NCBI RefSeq assembly: GCF_001685025.1
Contig: NZ_MAYU01000001.1
Span: forward strand, 62,001 to 126,000
Reading direction: 5' to 3'
Length of the DNA: 64,000 nucleotides
Source of the DNA: Bacillus sp. FJAT-27225
Lineage (GTDB): Bacteria > Bacillota > Bacilli > Bacillales > Cytobacillaceae
Shown here: piece after piece, positions 43,776 to 53,718 of the stretch
Layout of the letters: the number at the start of each line of letters is the position of its first letter
Numbering within the stretch: position 1 is the first letter of the stretch
Made by a program: the position numbers and the translations under genes
The notes under the pieces: generated by a model
The model's input: the letters and a program-made list of their open reading frames with translations, nothing else
Databases searched by the model: none
Told to the model about the DNA's origin: nothing

Positions 43776-44180
43776 AATAGGGGCGATAAATGGTTAGTTG
43801 AGGGTGAAATAATTTTGATTGAGGGATAAAAAAAGTTCATTCGGGGCGATAAAGTTGTAGAAACGGGCGATAAATTTTTCGAAGGTAAAAGAGTACTCCA
43901 CTAGATCCCTGGATAGAAGATAGATTTTTATAAACGTGGTTTTCATTGGCTTGGTGGTGTTAACGGGCGGGCAGATGTGTCGGAATTGTGAATAGGGGCG
44001 ATATATGGTTCGTTGAGGGTGAAATAATTTTGATTGAGGGATAAAAAAAGTTTATTCAGGGCGATAAAATTTTCGAAGGTAAAAGAGTGCTCCACTAGAT
44101 CCCTGGATAGAAGATATATTTTTATAAACGTGGTTTTCATTCGCTTGGTGGTGTTAAAGTGCGGGCAGGATGTGTCGGGG
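43776..44180. repeat. imperfect tandem duplication, two ~200-bp units with GGGCGATAAA motifs
   Basis: Unit 1 (43776-43990) and unit 2 (43991-44180) share long identical runs, for example GTGAAATAATTTTGATTGAG and GATCCCTGGATAGAAGATA. Unit 1 has about 21 extra bases holding one more motif. GGGCGATAAA (or -TATA) occurs five times at 43781, 43844, 43865, 43996 and 44059, and GAGGGATAAA occurs once in each unit. No coding frame is conserved between the units. It lies between the bpr terminator and the aminotransferase gene. Confidence 0.8.
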
Positions 44181-44345
44181 TTTCACTATTGAAGCGAAGC
44201 GCTAGTTATTTATAAACAAAGCAAGGTTTTAATAAAAAATAATCCATTTTAATGAAAAAGTTATAATAGTATGGTAATATAACAATTGTAAATAGACGGA
44301 CTATTTTAACAACAAGATTACAAACAAGAAAAGAGATGTTTTTAA

Positions 44346-45566
44346 ATGGAGAACAAATTTGCTGACAGAACTCATCTAGTTAAACCTACTGAAACACGAG
44401 AAATCCTAAAAGTAACGGCTAGGCCAGAAGTTATTTCTTTCGCAGGAGGCCTGCCAGCTCCCGAGTTGTTTCCTGTAGAAGCGATAAGAGATGTATGCAA
44501 TGCTGTTTTGATTGAGGAAGGTGCAGCTTCACTTCAATATAGTACGACTGAAGGTTACATCCCATTAAGAGAAGCGATCGGCCAAAGAATGAAACGTATT
44601 GGGGTCAACACTCCTCTTGAAAATATAATCATCACATCAGGGTCCCAGCAAGCAATTGACCTTACCGGAAGATTGTTCATCAATGAGGGAGATACTATTA
44701 TTTGTGAAAGCCCAACTTATCTCGCTGCAATTAATGCATTCAAGTCATACAACCCCGAATTTGTGGAAGTTGCTATGGATGATGAAGGCATGATTATGGA
44801 GGAGCTGGAGAAAACGCTGCAGCAGCATCCTAACGCTAAATTTATCTACACGATTCCAGATTTCCATAATCCTACAGGCCGCACATTAAAGCTCGAAAGG
44901 CGAAAGAAAATGGTTGAGCTGGCCAATCAGTATGATGTACTCATTGTCGAGGATAATCCCTATGGGGCTATTCGATTCGCTGGAGAAGCTCTCCCGCCAG
45001 TGAAACACTTTGACACAGAGGGAAGAGTCATTTATTTGAGTACTTTCTCGAAAATTTTTGCTCCGGGTCTTCGGCTTGGCTGGATTTGTGCAGATGCAAC
45101 GTTCATTGAACAGTATATTGCCTTTAAGCAAACAGCAGACTTGCATACTGATAGTTTTGCTCAAAGGATCACAGCTAAATATTTGGAGCTCTATGATATT
45201 GAAGAACACATTCAGCAAATCAAAGCTGTTTATAGAGAAAGATGTACCGCTATGTTAGCTTCTATTGAAGAGTTTTTCCCGAAGAATTTGGCTTACAGTA
45301 AACCAGAAGGCGGGCTGTTTATTTGGGTTGAGCTTCCAGAGTCTGTAGATGCTGGGAAATTATTTGCCGAATGCTTGGAAAATAATGTTGCGTTTGTTCC
45401 CGGTGGTGCATTCTATGCGAATGGAACAAAGAAAAATGCATTACGTTTAAATTATTCGAATATGCCACTAGACAAAATCAATGAGGGAATAAAGCGTATA
45501 GGAAAAGTACTGCATCGTGAATTAGAGAAAGAGAACACACTTATTCCGACTGCAAATCTTGCATAA
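44346..45566 (+). CDS. PLP-dependent aminotransferase (LysN/2-aminoadipate type, class I/II fold)
   Basis: 406 residues starting ATG 44346. Fold-type I features: VISFAGGLPAPELFP near the N-terminus, YSTTEGYIPLREAI, DFHNPTGRTL, VEDNPYG, and Schiff-base Lys in STFSKIFAPGLRLGW (about residue 239). The final Arg that binds the substrate carboxylate is in NALRLNYS. The sequence is closest in my memory to PLP-dependent 2-aminoadipate/valine-type aminotransferases (the domain also found in MocR proteins, but without the HTH here). The substrate is not certain. Monocistronic with a clear terminator. Confidence 0.82.
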   Translation: MENKFADRTHLVKPTETREILKVTARPEVISFAGGLPAPELFPVEAIRDVCNAVLIEEGAASLQYSTTEGYIPLREAIGQRMKRIGVNTPLENIIITSGSQQAIDLTGRLFINEGDTIICESPTYLAAINAFKSYNPEFVEVAMDDEGMIMEELEKTLQQHPNAKFIYTIPDFHNPTGRTLKLERRKKMVELANQYDVLIVEDNPYGAIRFAGEALPPVKHFDTEGRVIYLSTFSKIFAPGLRLGWICADATFIEQYIAFKQTADLHTDSFAQRITAKYLELYDIEEHIQQIKAVYRERCTAMLASIEEFFPKNLAYSKPEGGLFIWVELPESVDAGKLFAECLENNVAFVPGGAFYANGTKKNALRLNYSNMPLDKINEGIKRIGKVLHRELEKENTLIPTANLA

Positions 45567-45619
45567 CGGTACTGTTCGTAGAAAAATATAATTCAACAGG
45601 CAAATAGATAAGAAGACAT

Positions 45620-45655
45620 GAGGGTGAAATCAGTTTTGATTTCATCCTTTTTTCT
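45620..45655 (+). terminator. rho-independent terminator
   Basis: GGGTGAAATC pairs with GATTTCATCC around AGTTTT, then T6. Follows the aminotransferase gene by about 55 bp. Confidence 0.85.
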
Positions 45656-45792
45656 GTTTTGGTTGGGGCTTCGACATCATTCTCCAAGAATTTTAATCTA
45701 ATTTTCCTTAAATCCTAATGAACTTCTCCTAATTTTCTCATTTATGGAAGGTAGATTTAAAAGTAATTAAATGAGTATTGGAGGAAGTAGAG

Positions 45793-46980
45793 ATGAAAAT
45801 TGTAATTGTTCCGTCTGGATTTAAGGAATGTTTGGATGCTGAGGAAGTTGCTTTGGCGATGGAGCGTGGCGTAAGGAGGTTTGATGAATCGGTAGAGATG
45901 GAAGTGATCCCGATGATTGATGGCGGTGAGGGATTTGCAAAAACTATCGTTAACTTAAAAGGCGGGGAACTTATATTTATGAAGGTGACAGGACCCGTTG
46001 GTGAGAAGATAGAAAGTTATTTTGGAATTTTTGCAGAGAATGGCAAGCGGACCGCTGTCATTGAAATGGCGGCTGTGGCTGGTTTGAAGCTGGTGCCTCG
46101 TGATCAACGAAACCCATTGAAAACAACGACCTTTGGTGTAGGGGAGTTAATTGTAGCCGCACTTGATTGTGGGGTTGATAATATTTTAATAGGATGTGGT
46201 GATTCAGGTACATCAGATGGCGGAGCAGGAATGGCAAGTGCCCTGGGAGCCCGGTTTTTGGACAAAGCGGGACGGCTTGTTTCCATCAATGGCGGGGAAG
46301 ACCTGTTACATGTACAGTCAATCGATACTACTAATTTAGACAATAGACTGCAGGAAGTATCAATTGATGTTGCATGCAACTGGAAAAACATTTTATGCGG
46401 GGAGAAAGGAGTGGCTCGTGTTTTTGGGCCGCAAAAAGGTGCCACACCCGAACAAGTTGAAAAACTATCTTCAGCACTGGAACACTATGCCGTTTTAATA
46501 GAGGAAGCAGTTGGATTGGATGTTCGATGCTTGCCAGGCAGCGGGGCATCTGGCGGACTGGGTGCCGGATTGATTGCCTTCGCAGGTGCGACATTGCATC
46601 CACGATTCGATATTATTAAGCAGTACATTAACATAGAAGAAAGGATCTCGAGTGCAGATGTTGTTTTTACAGCAGAAGGGAGCCTTGATTTTCAAACACC
46701 GAATGGTAAAATTCCGGCGGAAGTAGCAAGAATTGCAAAAGAACATAGCATCCCGGTTGTTGCGATTACAGGAACGATTGGAAAAGGGGCTGAGCTGAAT
46801 TATCATGCTGGAATTGATGCCTATAGCAGCATCATCCCAAAACCAACATCCCTGGAAAAGGCCATTAAAAAAGCACCACAATGGATTGAAAAGACGACAG
46901 AATCTGTATTGCGGCAAATTGCAATTGGATTGGGAATTGCTGAAAGGAAGCTGCTAAAAGAGAGTGTCCTTCAAAAATGA
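45793..46980 (+). CDS. glycerate kinase (GlxK/GarK family)
   Basis: 395 residues; GGAGG at 45780-45784 selects ATG 45793. The family's N-terminal KIVIVPSGFKECLDAEEVA, GGEGFA, GDSGTSDGGAGMASALG and C-terminal FTAEGSLDFQTPNGKIPAEV are all present, so the type II glycerate 2-kinase (PF02595) assignment is firm. It phosphorylates D-glycerate with ATP, feeding glycolysis. Its last codons overlap the ATG of a DASS transporter gene (ATGA), which points to a two-gene uptake-and-use operon. Confidence 0.9.
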   Translation: MKIVIVPSGFKECLDAEEVALAMERGVRRFDESVEMEVIPMIDGGEGFAKTIVNLKGGELIFMKVTGPVGEKIESYFGIFAENGKRTAVIEMAAVAGLKLVPRDQRNPLKTTTFGVGELIVAALDCGVDNILIGCGDSGTSDGGAGMASALGARFLDKAGRLVSINGGEDLLHVQSIDTTNLDNRLQEVSIDVACNWKNILCGEKGVARVFGPQKGATPEQVEKLSSALEHYAVLIEEAVGLDVRCLPGSGASGGLGAGLIAFAGATLHPRFDIIKQYINIEERISSADVVFTAEGSLDFQTPNGKIPAEVARIAKEHSIPVVAITGTIGKGAELNYHAGIDAYSSIIPKPTSLEKAIKKAPQWIEKTTESVLRQIAIGLGIAERKLLKESVLQK

Positions 46981-48428
46981 TGACACGAATTGAGAGACAT
47001 AGTCATAAATATAATCGGACGGTAACCTGGAACCCTCAATTGTCCACGAAATCAAACGCGATTATTGGGATGCACATTCTATTTTTACTCGTTATTTTCT
47101 TAATAGATGGCCTCGACTATAGTGCAAGAGTATCCTTATTAGCGTTTTTATCAGCTTTGACGTTCTGGATGGCGACGAAGATTCCAGCTGGGTTCATAGC
47201 AATATCGCTCATTGTCTTCATCGTACTGCTCAATGCAGCAGAACCGGAGTTGTTGTACCAATCACTTTCCGAGGAAGTCGTTTGGCTGATGATTGGTTCA
47301 TTTATAATCGGTGAGGCAGTTAAACAATCTGGATTGGCGGAACGGTTAACTCTTTTCATAGTAAGCAAATCCAAAGAAAAAAGCAGTGTGCTACTTGCAT
47401 TAAGTTCGGTTCTCTTTTCGTCAGCTTTCTTTATTCCATCAACATCAGGACGAGTTGCTTTATCCATGCCAATTATTAAACAGCTTGCCCGAGGATTTAC
47501 TCATAAAGAGCAAAAAGTTTTAGCCATCATCGCTCCTGTTGTTATATTAATGAGCACGTCAGCTACTATAATCGGGGCTGGGTCTCATTTAATTGGAATC
47601 GGTTTATTGGAAAGCTCGGCAGGTCAATCGATATCCTACCTGAAATGGTTGATATGGGGAGTGCCATTTGCGGGGGTTGTTACACTTTGTTCTATGATTG
47701 TAATTAAATTGTTTTTATGGCCAAAAGATGGGGAGAAGATTTTTGAAGGGGTTTTAACAGAAGAGAAACACGTACTCGGTAAAAAGATGAATAAAAAAGA
47801 AGAAAAGACACTAGTCTTCATTTTGTGTTTGATTATTGGCTGGGTGACAGAACACATCCATGGCTTGGATATAGCGTTTATTACAATGGTAGGAGCACTC
47901 TTCATCATGCTGCCTAATTATGGAGTGATAAGCTGGAAACAAGGAATCAATTCGGTGTCATGGAATTTGATTCTCTTTGTTGCAGCAGCAGCGGCACTTG
48001 GAAAGGTTTTGGTTGATACCGGTATCGTCAAATGGATTCAAACGGAAACATTGCATGTACTGAATTTATTCAAAGGCGCACCGGAATGGGTTCTTGTCTT
48101 GATGATTCTGCTTGTAACCGTCACTAGCCACTTGTATATTACGTCGCATACTACTCGTGCCATCGTCTTGATTCCAGGTTTATTGGTATTCAGTGAAGCG
48201 ATAGGGTTGAATCCCGCGACAGTAGTATTTTTAAGTCTGATAGGAATGAATTATTGCGTAACCGTTCCTGTAAGCTCCAAAGCCTTGCTTCTCTTTTATG
48301 AAGAGGGAGAGATTTCGTATAAGGCAAGCGATTTGGTAAAAATCAGCATGATCCTAATGCCGATTTATATACTAACCATGATGTTGTTTTACTTTTCTTA
48401 TTGGCAATGGACCGGAATGAGTTTGTGA
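46977..48428 (+). CDS. DASS/SLC13-family anion transporter, probable glycerate or related acid uptake
   Basis: 483 residues starting at ATG 46977 inside the kinase stop. About eleven hydrophobic helices. Features: FIIGEAVKQSGLAERLTLF, the first SxT-like motif in FFIPSTSGRVALSMP, NLILFVAAAAALGKVL, and the second motif region TSHTTRAIVLIP with VTVPVSSKALLLFY near the C-terminus. The family moves dicarboxylates, sulphate or similar anions with Na+. The overlap with glycerate kinase makes glycerate the best guess of cargo. A broken copy of its C-terminal end lies at 34.1 kb. Confidence 0.82.
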   Translation: MMTRIERHSHKYNRTVTWNPQLSTKSNAIIGMHILFLLVIFLIDGLDYSARVSLLAFLSALTFWMATKIPAGFIAISLIVFIVLLNAAEPELLYQSLSEEVVWLMIGSFIIGEAVKQSGLAERLTLFIVSKSKEKSSVLLALSSVLFSSAFFIPSTSGRVALSMPIIKQLARGFTHKEQKVLAIIAPVVILMSTSATIIGAGSHLIGIGLLESSAGQSISYLKWLIWGVPFAGVVTLCSMIVIKLFLWPKDGEKIFEGVLTEEKHVLGKKMNKKEEKTLVFILCLIIGWVTEHIHGLDIAFITMVGALFIMLPNYGVISWKQGINSVSWNLILFVAAAAALGKVLVDTGIVKWIQTETLHVLNLFKGAPEWVLVLMILLVTVTSHLYITSHTTRAIVLIPGLLVFSEAIGLNPATVVFLSLIGMNYCVTVPVSSKALLLFYEEGEISYKASDLVKISMILMPIYILTMMLFYFSYWQWTGMSL

Positions 48429-48477
48429 GATTATTGGGTCTACAGTGATTGTCAAAGCAGCTTCAATAAAATCAAGA

Positions 48478-48512
48478 TTAAAGCTTCGGTCTAAAAGCCG
48501 ATGCTTTTTTAT
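48478..48512 (+). terminator. rho-independent terminator
   Basis: AAAGCTTCGG and CCGATGCTTT (one mismatch), loop TCTAAAAG, followed by T6. Ends the glycerate operon. A second weak hairpin lies near 48542-48570. Confidence 0.75.
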
Positions 48513-48646
48513 ATAAGGAAAAATTGAGTTTACTGGGCTACACCACTTTTTAAAAGAGGTGGGTTTTTATGGCATATTTAGACTTTTCTGTTAAAATAAA
48601 GATTGGATGATGCCAATGCGTTTTATACTATACCAGGAGTCATAAG

Positions 48647-50011
48647 ATGACAAAAAAAATAAAAATTTGTATTTTTGCTACTGCAATATCCATCGGATTA
48701 CTATTTTTGTTGAATTTTATAGATTTCAAGAAAGTCAAAGAAGATATCGCTTTTTTTAGCTCAAAATCAGTTGTTAAAGAGGAGAATGGCCATAGAAAAG
48801 AAATAGGTGCTATTACCTTCAAATATAGTGAAAACCAAGAAAGTATAAAAGCAATCGATGAAGCTCTGAATGCCTTAAACCAAAATGAAAGCCTCTTCAA
48901 TAACCTTTTCGGAGAAGCAGCATTGGAAGCCCCGATATCCATTGTGCTAGTTGAGAATCCCTCTGATTTACAGAAGTTATTCGGTAAGGCTGAAGATGGT
49001 TATATAGACGGGATTTATCTTTATAAAAGAAAATCCATCTATACAGCTGTACCAAAGGATGAAAAAGACATAAGCGAATACAAACGAACGATTGTACACG
49101 AATATACTCATCATCTGCTAACTAGCACTCTGGATGACTTAGGAATTAAAATTAGTGAAATACCTGTATGGTTCCACGAGGGATTGGCGGCCTATATTGA
49201 GAGGAAGGACCTTGGTATTAATATGGATGAGATAGAAAGCCTTAAAACCGTCAGCTTCGAAGAACTTGAAACTCATAAGCAATGGAACAAACATTTACGT
49301 TCTCCGTATAATCCCTATATTCAAAGCCAGATGCTTGTTGGAACTATTATTAAAAAAGAAGGCAATTCGATCATCCAAAGTATCCTTCAAGGAAGTCAAA
49401 CCAACCAGTTTAATCTTGTTTTTGAGCAAACCATGGGAAAAGCGGTAACCTCCTATGAAACTGAAACATTATCCATACTAAAGGATTTGCCACTAAAATT
49501 AAACAATGTAAGCAGGCATTTATATCAAGAAAAAGATCCAGAATCCGCTTTAGAACTTGTATTGAATATTAATGAAACAATACCCAATGTTAATCAAGTC
49601 ATGACGATGCTTTCAATTACATATTTGGAAATGGGAAATTACGAGAAAGCTATCGATCATTATAAAAGTCTTGTAAAACTCTTTCCGACTAGTGCTTATT
49701 ATCACCAATTAGCTAATGCACTTTTATTCAGAGACTTGGATCAGGCAATTGGAGCATCAAAACTTTCGGTGAAATTGGCAGACCAGGAATCTGTAAATTT
49801 CTATCAGGAATATGCGATTAACCTGAATAGATTAAAAGAAAGTGTTACCAAGGGTAAACCGTTAGAAGGTTACTTGAGCTTTATTAAGAATGAAGACACC
49901 CTAACAGATACCAATAAAATTCACCTTATAGTAAATATATTAAAAAGGTACCCAGAATCAACAGAAGGTAGAAATGCTCTCATTTCCTTTAAACAAAGTT
50001 TAAGGAAATAG
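48647..50011 (+). CDS. membrane-anchored gluzincin-like metalloprotease with TPR tail
   Basis: 454 residues; AGGAG upstream of ATG 48647. One N-terminal membrane helix (residues 6-24) anchors an outside-facing protein. The zinc motif HEYTHH (near 150, fits HExxH) and the second ligand in WFHEGLAAYIE (about 177-187) are those of peptidase-MA-like gluzincins. The C-terminal third has TPR-like repeats (YLEMGNYEKAIDHYKSLV, then AYYHQLANALLFRDLDQAI). It probably cuts or handles proteins at the cell surface; substrate unknown. Monocistronic. Confidence 0.75.
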   Translation: MTKKIKICIFATAISIGLLFLLNFIDFKKVKEDIAFFSSKSVVKEENGHRKEIGAITFKYSENQESIKAIDEALNALNQNESLFNNLFGEAALEAPISIVLVENPSDLQKLFGKAEDGYIDGIYLYKRKSIYTAVPKDEKDISEYKRTIVHEYTHHLLTSTLDDLGIKISEIPVWFHEGLAAYIERKDLGINMDEIESLKTVSFEELETHKQWNKHLRSPYNPYIQSQMLVGTIIKKEGNSIIQSILQGSQTNQFNLVFEQTMGKAVTSYETETLSILKDLPLKLNNVSRHLYQEKDPESALELVLNINETIPNVNQVMTMLSITYLEMGNYEKAIDHYKSLVKLFPTSAYYHQLANALLFRDLDQAIGASKLSVKLADQESVNFYQEYAINLNRLKESVTKGKPLEGYLSFIKNEDTLTDTNKIHLIVNILKRYPESTEGRNALISFKQSLRK

Positions 50012-50103
50012 ATTGTAATAAAGACTCCAAACGTTATTGTTTATGGTTAAAATGTTTGGATTTGGCTTCCGGTAAAGGAGACCGTGGATATAATGAAATC
50101 TTT

Positions 50104-50190
50104 TTAAGCGGCCTTGACCCTGTCTTCCAAGGGGCTAAGGCCGTTTAATCGTTTAGGGTATCGGTTGAGATTTTCATTTAATTCCTTAAT
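50104..50190 (-). pseudogene. C-terminal relic of an IS3-family transposase
   Basis: The last 28 codons on the minus strand read KELNENLNRYPKRLNGLSPL then EDRVKAA and a stop at 50104-50106, the typical end of IS150-type OrfB. Upstream sequence is unrelated. The same tail, with one deleted base, ends the relic at 18.9 kb. Confidence 0.65.
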
Positions 50191-50333
50191 AAACAATCGA
50201 AATATTATATATTTTGTAAATATTACAAGGATTTTACAAAAAACAGAAACCAATTGAAAATATAACCGTATAAATAAATGTCCAAATTCACTTCCGCTAA
50301 AAAAGGATTCTTTTAGAGAAAAGGGGTGTAACA

Positions 50334-50927
50334 ATGAGTACATTGGCAACTAAAACAGAAAAAGGACCCATCATTCTAGTGGGGTCAATCATCCTTTTTA
50401 TTTGCAGCTTCTTTATGCCTTTTGTAATTGTTTACTTGATACAGGATACACTGATTCATTTTAAGTCGCCCTGGTTTTATGTAACTCCTCCGGCTGCTTA
50501 TATTACCTTTATGATAGGGATGGCTTGGATTCCAACAGTAATGATTGTTTATTTAATCCTAAACTATAAATATGAGTTCAAATATTTAAAGGTTACGTCC
50601 CTATTCCTCGCCGCCTTATGTATCCCTGTTTTTATGTATGCTACGGCACATTACTATTATTTTGATGATAAAGGGCTGCATTATAACCATTTGGAATCAT
50701 TCAATAAAATTTCTGATTATGATTGGGCAAGTATGAAAGAAGTTAACGTGATTTATGGCAAACAAAATACTACGTATCTTATGGAATATAAATTCATAAC
50801 CAAAGATGATTTTGAACTCATTATTCCTTATGAAGGAGATTTTAAGAATAACGAAGCCAGGATTCTTCAAAAACTCAAAGCAAATAACGTGAAAATCACA
50901 GACAACTATGCAGATCAATACGAATAG
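50334..50927 (+). CDS. three-helix membrane protein, function unknown
   Basis: 197 residues; AAGGGGTG precedes ATG. Three hydrophobic helices (about residues 13-38, 50-75, 84-104) with basic loops are followed by a 90-residue cytoplasmic or outer domain. That domain reads as a small beta-fold (GLHYNHLESFNKISDYDW, then YKFITKDDFELIIPYEGD), similar in feel to PH-like domains found after membrane helices in Bacillus proteins. The family is not recognised. It stands alone between an IS relic and a terminator. Confidence 0.6.
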   Translation: MSTLATKTEKGPIILVGSIILFICSFFMPFVIVYLIQDTLIHFKSPWFYVTPPAAYITFMIGMAWIPTVMIVYLILNYKYEFKYLKVTSLFLAALCIPVFMYATAHYYYFDDKGLHYNHLESFNKISDYDWASMKEVNVIYGKQNTTYLMEYKFITKDDFELIIPYEGDFKNNEARILQKLKANNVKITDNYADQYE

Positions 50928-51091
50928 GTTTTTGTTTTCATTTTTAGTTCCTCAAAGGGTTCCTAAGCTTAGTCTCCTAAGGGTCAGGATAGACGCACCA
51001 GCATATAGTGGAATGTATCTGCAAATCTGTGAAGAATATGGAAGGTTAACATAATCCCCCAGGTATTAGGCTGTAACTATCCAAGATAACC

Positions 51092-51124
51092 TAAAATCTC
51101 AGATTAATGATTTGAGATTTTTTC
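51092..51124 (+). terminator. rho-independent terminator
   Basis: AAATCTCA pairs with TGAGATTT around GATTAATGATT, followed by T-rich sequence. It separates the 50.3 kb gene from the TelA operon. Confidence 0.7.
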
Positions 51125-51216
51125 TCGACAAAAGTTTCTATTTTTTTACACAAAAGGAAAAATTACCACTATTATGGTATTGTATATATTAAAAATAGTG
51201 ATGGGGGAAGTGAACA

Positions 51217-51951
51217 ATGTCGAAAAAATTGAAATTGATTGGGCTTATATTCGGGGTTACCCTTGCTAATGTGGTTCTGCTTTCTCCTGGTTTACTTGGT
51301 GTGAAGATTGTCGGCGGAAGTGCTCTTGAGACATCCTTTGGGTTGACGGTCCTTTTTGTCAGCCTCATCGTTATTCTTTACGGCCTTTATGGGGTCCTAG
51401 TCAAAAAGATCCCTGCAGTACATTTAAAAGACCTAAAAACTAATGATGATTATGTAAAAGCCCTTGAAGCTTATCAGGATATTAAAGTCCTGAGGGAAGA
51501 TATAGTGTTCACTATAGGTCAGGAAATTCGGTTGAAAAAGAAAAAGGAAGGCTTGCTGACCCTTCTGAATGAACGATTCGACAAAACCGAACTAAGTTAT
51601 CAAAAGTTCGCCTCTGTTGTTTCGGAAGTTGAAAAGCTTTTTTATCTGAATATTCGAAACATCCTGAACAAAGTCAGTACGTTTGACGAAAAAGAGTACG
51701 AGAGTGTCATTGGAAACAATAAGAGCCGCTTCTCTAAAGAAATTCTTCGAGAAAAACAGGAGCTTTATAATGATTATCTCTCTTTTGTTAAAAACGCGGT
51801 GAATATAAATGAGGAGATCCTCTTGGATATCGATAAACTAATTTTGGAAATATCCCGGCTAAACACCATCGATATCGATGATATTGACAATATGGCAGCT
51901 ATACAGGAACTGGATGCTTTAATCAAACAAACAAAACACTATAAAAACTAA
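51217..51951 (+). CDS. two-helix membrane protein with coiled coil, first gene of the TelA/FtsZ-like cluster
   Basis: 244 residues; TGGGGGAAG precedes ATG 51217. Two membrane helices (about 6-28 and 41-63), then a long cytoplasmic helical region (about 75-240) with heptad-like charge and leucine patterns, for example DIDKLILEISRLNTIDIDDI. Acidic Asp/Ile repeats lie near residue 215. No known domain. It is 14 bp upstream of the VWA/SBP gene and followed by telA, so it probably forms a membrane platform in that complex. I infer this from order only. Confidence 0.65.
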   Translation: MSKKLKLIGLIFGVTLANVVLLSPGLLGVKIVGGSALETSFGLTVLFVSLIVILYGLYGVLVKKIPAVHLKDLKTNDDYVKALEAYQDIKVLREDIVFTIGQEIRLKKKKEGLLTLLNERFDKTELSYQKFASVVSEVEKLFYLNIRNILNKVSTFDEKEYESVIGNNKSRFSKEILREKQELYNDYLSFVKNAVNINEEILLDIDKLILEISRLNTIDIDDIDNMAAIQELDALIKQTKHYKN

Positions 51952-51965
51952 AGGGGCATCGGCTA

Positions 51966-53651
51966 ATGAATAAAGGTAAATTCATAATCGTATCACTAAT
52001 TGCCACTGTTTTATTCTTTGGAATCGTCTATCTGGGAATCTCACTTACTTCGAATCTGGGAAAGTCAAAAAAACAGATTACCGCGGAAAATGCGGACGAA
52101 CAGCTGGCTGATATGTATGCAGACATTGATGTGACAAAGGGAAAGCCTGTGAAAGGACAAATCGATCTGAATCCCGCAGATCTGGCAGAAGAATTGCCTG
52201 ATATCAATAAGTTTCCCGTTACTGTTGAAAACTCTACCGATTTATTTGTAGAAATCTTCTCTTCACCTGAAAAGTCGGGAAAAGGGAATGATTCCTGGAT
52301 TAACGAAGTAGCAAAAGACTACAACGATTCAAAGTTCGAAGTGAATGGAAAGGCCGTCAGTGTCAAGATACGAAGCATTGCGTCGGGTACAGCAACAGAC
52401 TATATCAAATCAGGAAAATACGTTCCAGAGGCATTTACTCCATCTAATGAATTTTGGGGAGAGATGGTGAAAGAAAGCGGGGTAACAACCGAACTTATTT
52501 CAAAAAGAATGGTCGGCAACGTACCTGGCATCGTCATCACGAAAAAGAAACATGACCAGTTAGTAGAAAAATACGGATCTGTAAACGTGAAAACTCTAAC
52601 GGATGCAATGGCGAAAAATGAATTTGCAATGGGATATACCGATCCGTTCGCAAGTTCGACAGGACTTAACTTCCTTCTAACCGCTCTAAACACATTTGAC
52701 AAATCCAACCTTTTGGGAGAAAAAGCCGTACAGGGTTTTGAAGAATTCCAATCGAATGTGCCATTCACTGCTTCTACGACATTGCAGATGCGAGAAGCTG
52801 CAAAATCGGGTGCATTGGATGGGTTCGTACTTGAGTATCAAACATTCATTAACTCACCTGATTTGAAAGATTCTTATGTATTCACTCCGTTCGGCGTTCG
52901 CCATGATAGTCCATTGTATGCAATTGGCGATATCACAGATGAGAAAAAGCAAATCATTAAAACATTTGCTGACTTCGCTCAAGGGAAAAAGTATCAGGAG
53001 CTGGCAAAGAAAAATGGATTTAACGGTCTAGACAATTATACTTCCGAACTGAAAGCGATTGACGGTGCTACTCTTTCTGCTGCTCAAAAGCTATGGAAAG
53101 AAAAGAAAAACGGCAATAAACCGATTATGGCTGTTTTTGTTGCAGATGTCTCTGGAAGTATGGATGGAGAACCATTGAACCGAATGAAAGAAAGTTTGTT
53201 AAAAGGCCAGAAATATCTTGGAAAAGATAACAGCATAGGATTGGTTACTTATTCTGATGATGTAACAATCAATCTGCCAATTGCTACATTCGATACCAAC
53301 CAGCAATCCATGTTTGTCGGAGCTGTCGAAGGCTTGCAGGCAAATGGGGGAACAGCAACGTATGATGGTATTGTCGTTGCGATGAAGATGCTCAAGGATG
53401 AAATGAAGAAGAATCCTGATGTGAGACCTCTCATTTTTGTCTTGAGCGACGGCGATACCAATCAAGGGCACTCATTGGATGAGATCCGCGGGTTAATTCA
53501 GGCTTACAAGGTTCCAGTCTATACGATTGGATATAACGCCAACCTGAAGGCTCTTCAGACCATTTCATCTATAAACGAAGCAGCTAGTATCAATGCTGAT
53601 TCAGATGACGTAGTCTATAAGATTAAAAACCTATTTAACGTACAATTGTAA
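51966..53651 (+). CDS. membrane-anchored solute-binding-like/VWA fusion protein
   Basis: 561 residues. One N-terminal membrane helix (8-28) and an Asp/Glu-rich linker. Residues about 60-370 have the fold pattern of a type 2 periplasmic solute-binding protein (IFSSPEKSGKGNDSWINEVAKDY, ALDGFVLEYQTF), as in phosphate/substrate-binding proteins. The C-terminal VWA domain has a full MIDAS: DVSGSMDG (about 394-401), Thr in GGTATYD and Asp in VLSDGDTNQG. VWA domains with an intact MIDAS bind partner proteins through a metal. It is the second gene of the TelA cluster. The SBP-VWA pairing with TelA and an FtsZ-like protein is unusual. Confidence 0.78.
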   Translation: MNKGKFIIVSLIATVLFFGIVYLGISLTSNLGKSKKQITAENADEQLADMYADIDVTKGKPVKGQIDLNPADLAEELPDINKFPVTVENSTDLFVEIFSSPEKSGKGNDSWINEVAKDYNDSKFEVNGKAVSVKIRSIASGTATDYIKSGKYVPEAFTPSNEFWGEMVKESGVTTELISKRMVGNVPGIVITKKKHDQLVEKYGSVNVKTLTDAMAKNEFAMGYTDPFASSTGLNFLLTALNTFDKSNLLGEKAVQGFEEFQSNVPFTASTTLQMREAAKSGALDGFVLEYQTFINSPDLKDSYVFTPFGVRHDSPLYAIGDITDEKKQIIKTFADFAQGKKYQELAKKNGFNGLDNYTSELKAIDGATLSAAQKLWKEKKNGNKPIMAVFVADVSGSMDGEPLNRMKESLLKGQKYLGKDNSIGLVTYSDDVTINLPIATFDTNQQSMFVGAVEGLQANGGTATYDGIVVAMKMLKDEMKKNPDVRPLIFVLSDGDTNQGHSLDEIRGLIQAYKVPVYTIGYNANLKALQTISSINEAASINADSDDVVYKIKNLFNVQL

Positions 53652-53718
53652 TGACCATGCTCTGATCCTTGGCAGAAGCTAAAACTCTAGAACACTCTAA
53701 AAACGGAGGTAAAAATGT

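Noticed and set aside
43776-44180. CRISPR array
   Set aside because: Two long imperfect units and irregular short motifs, no 25-40-bp repeats with unique spacers, and no cas genes nearby.
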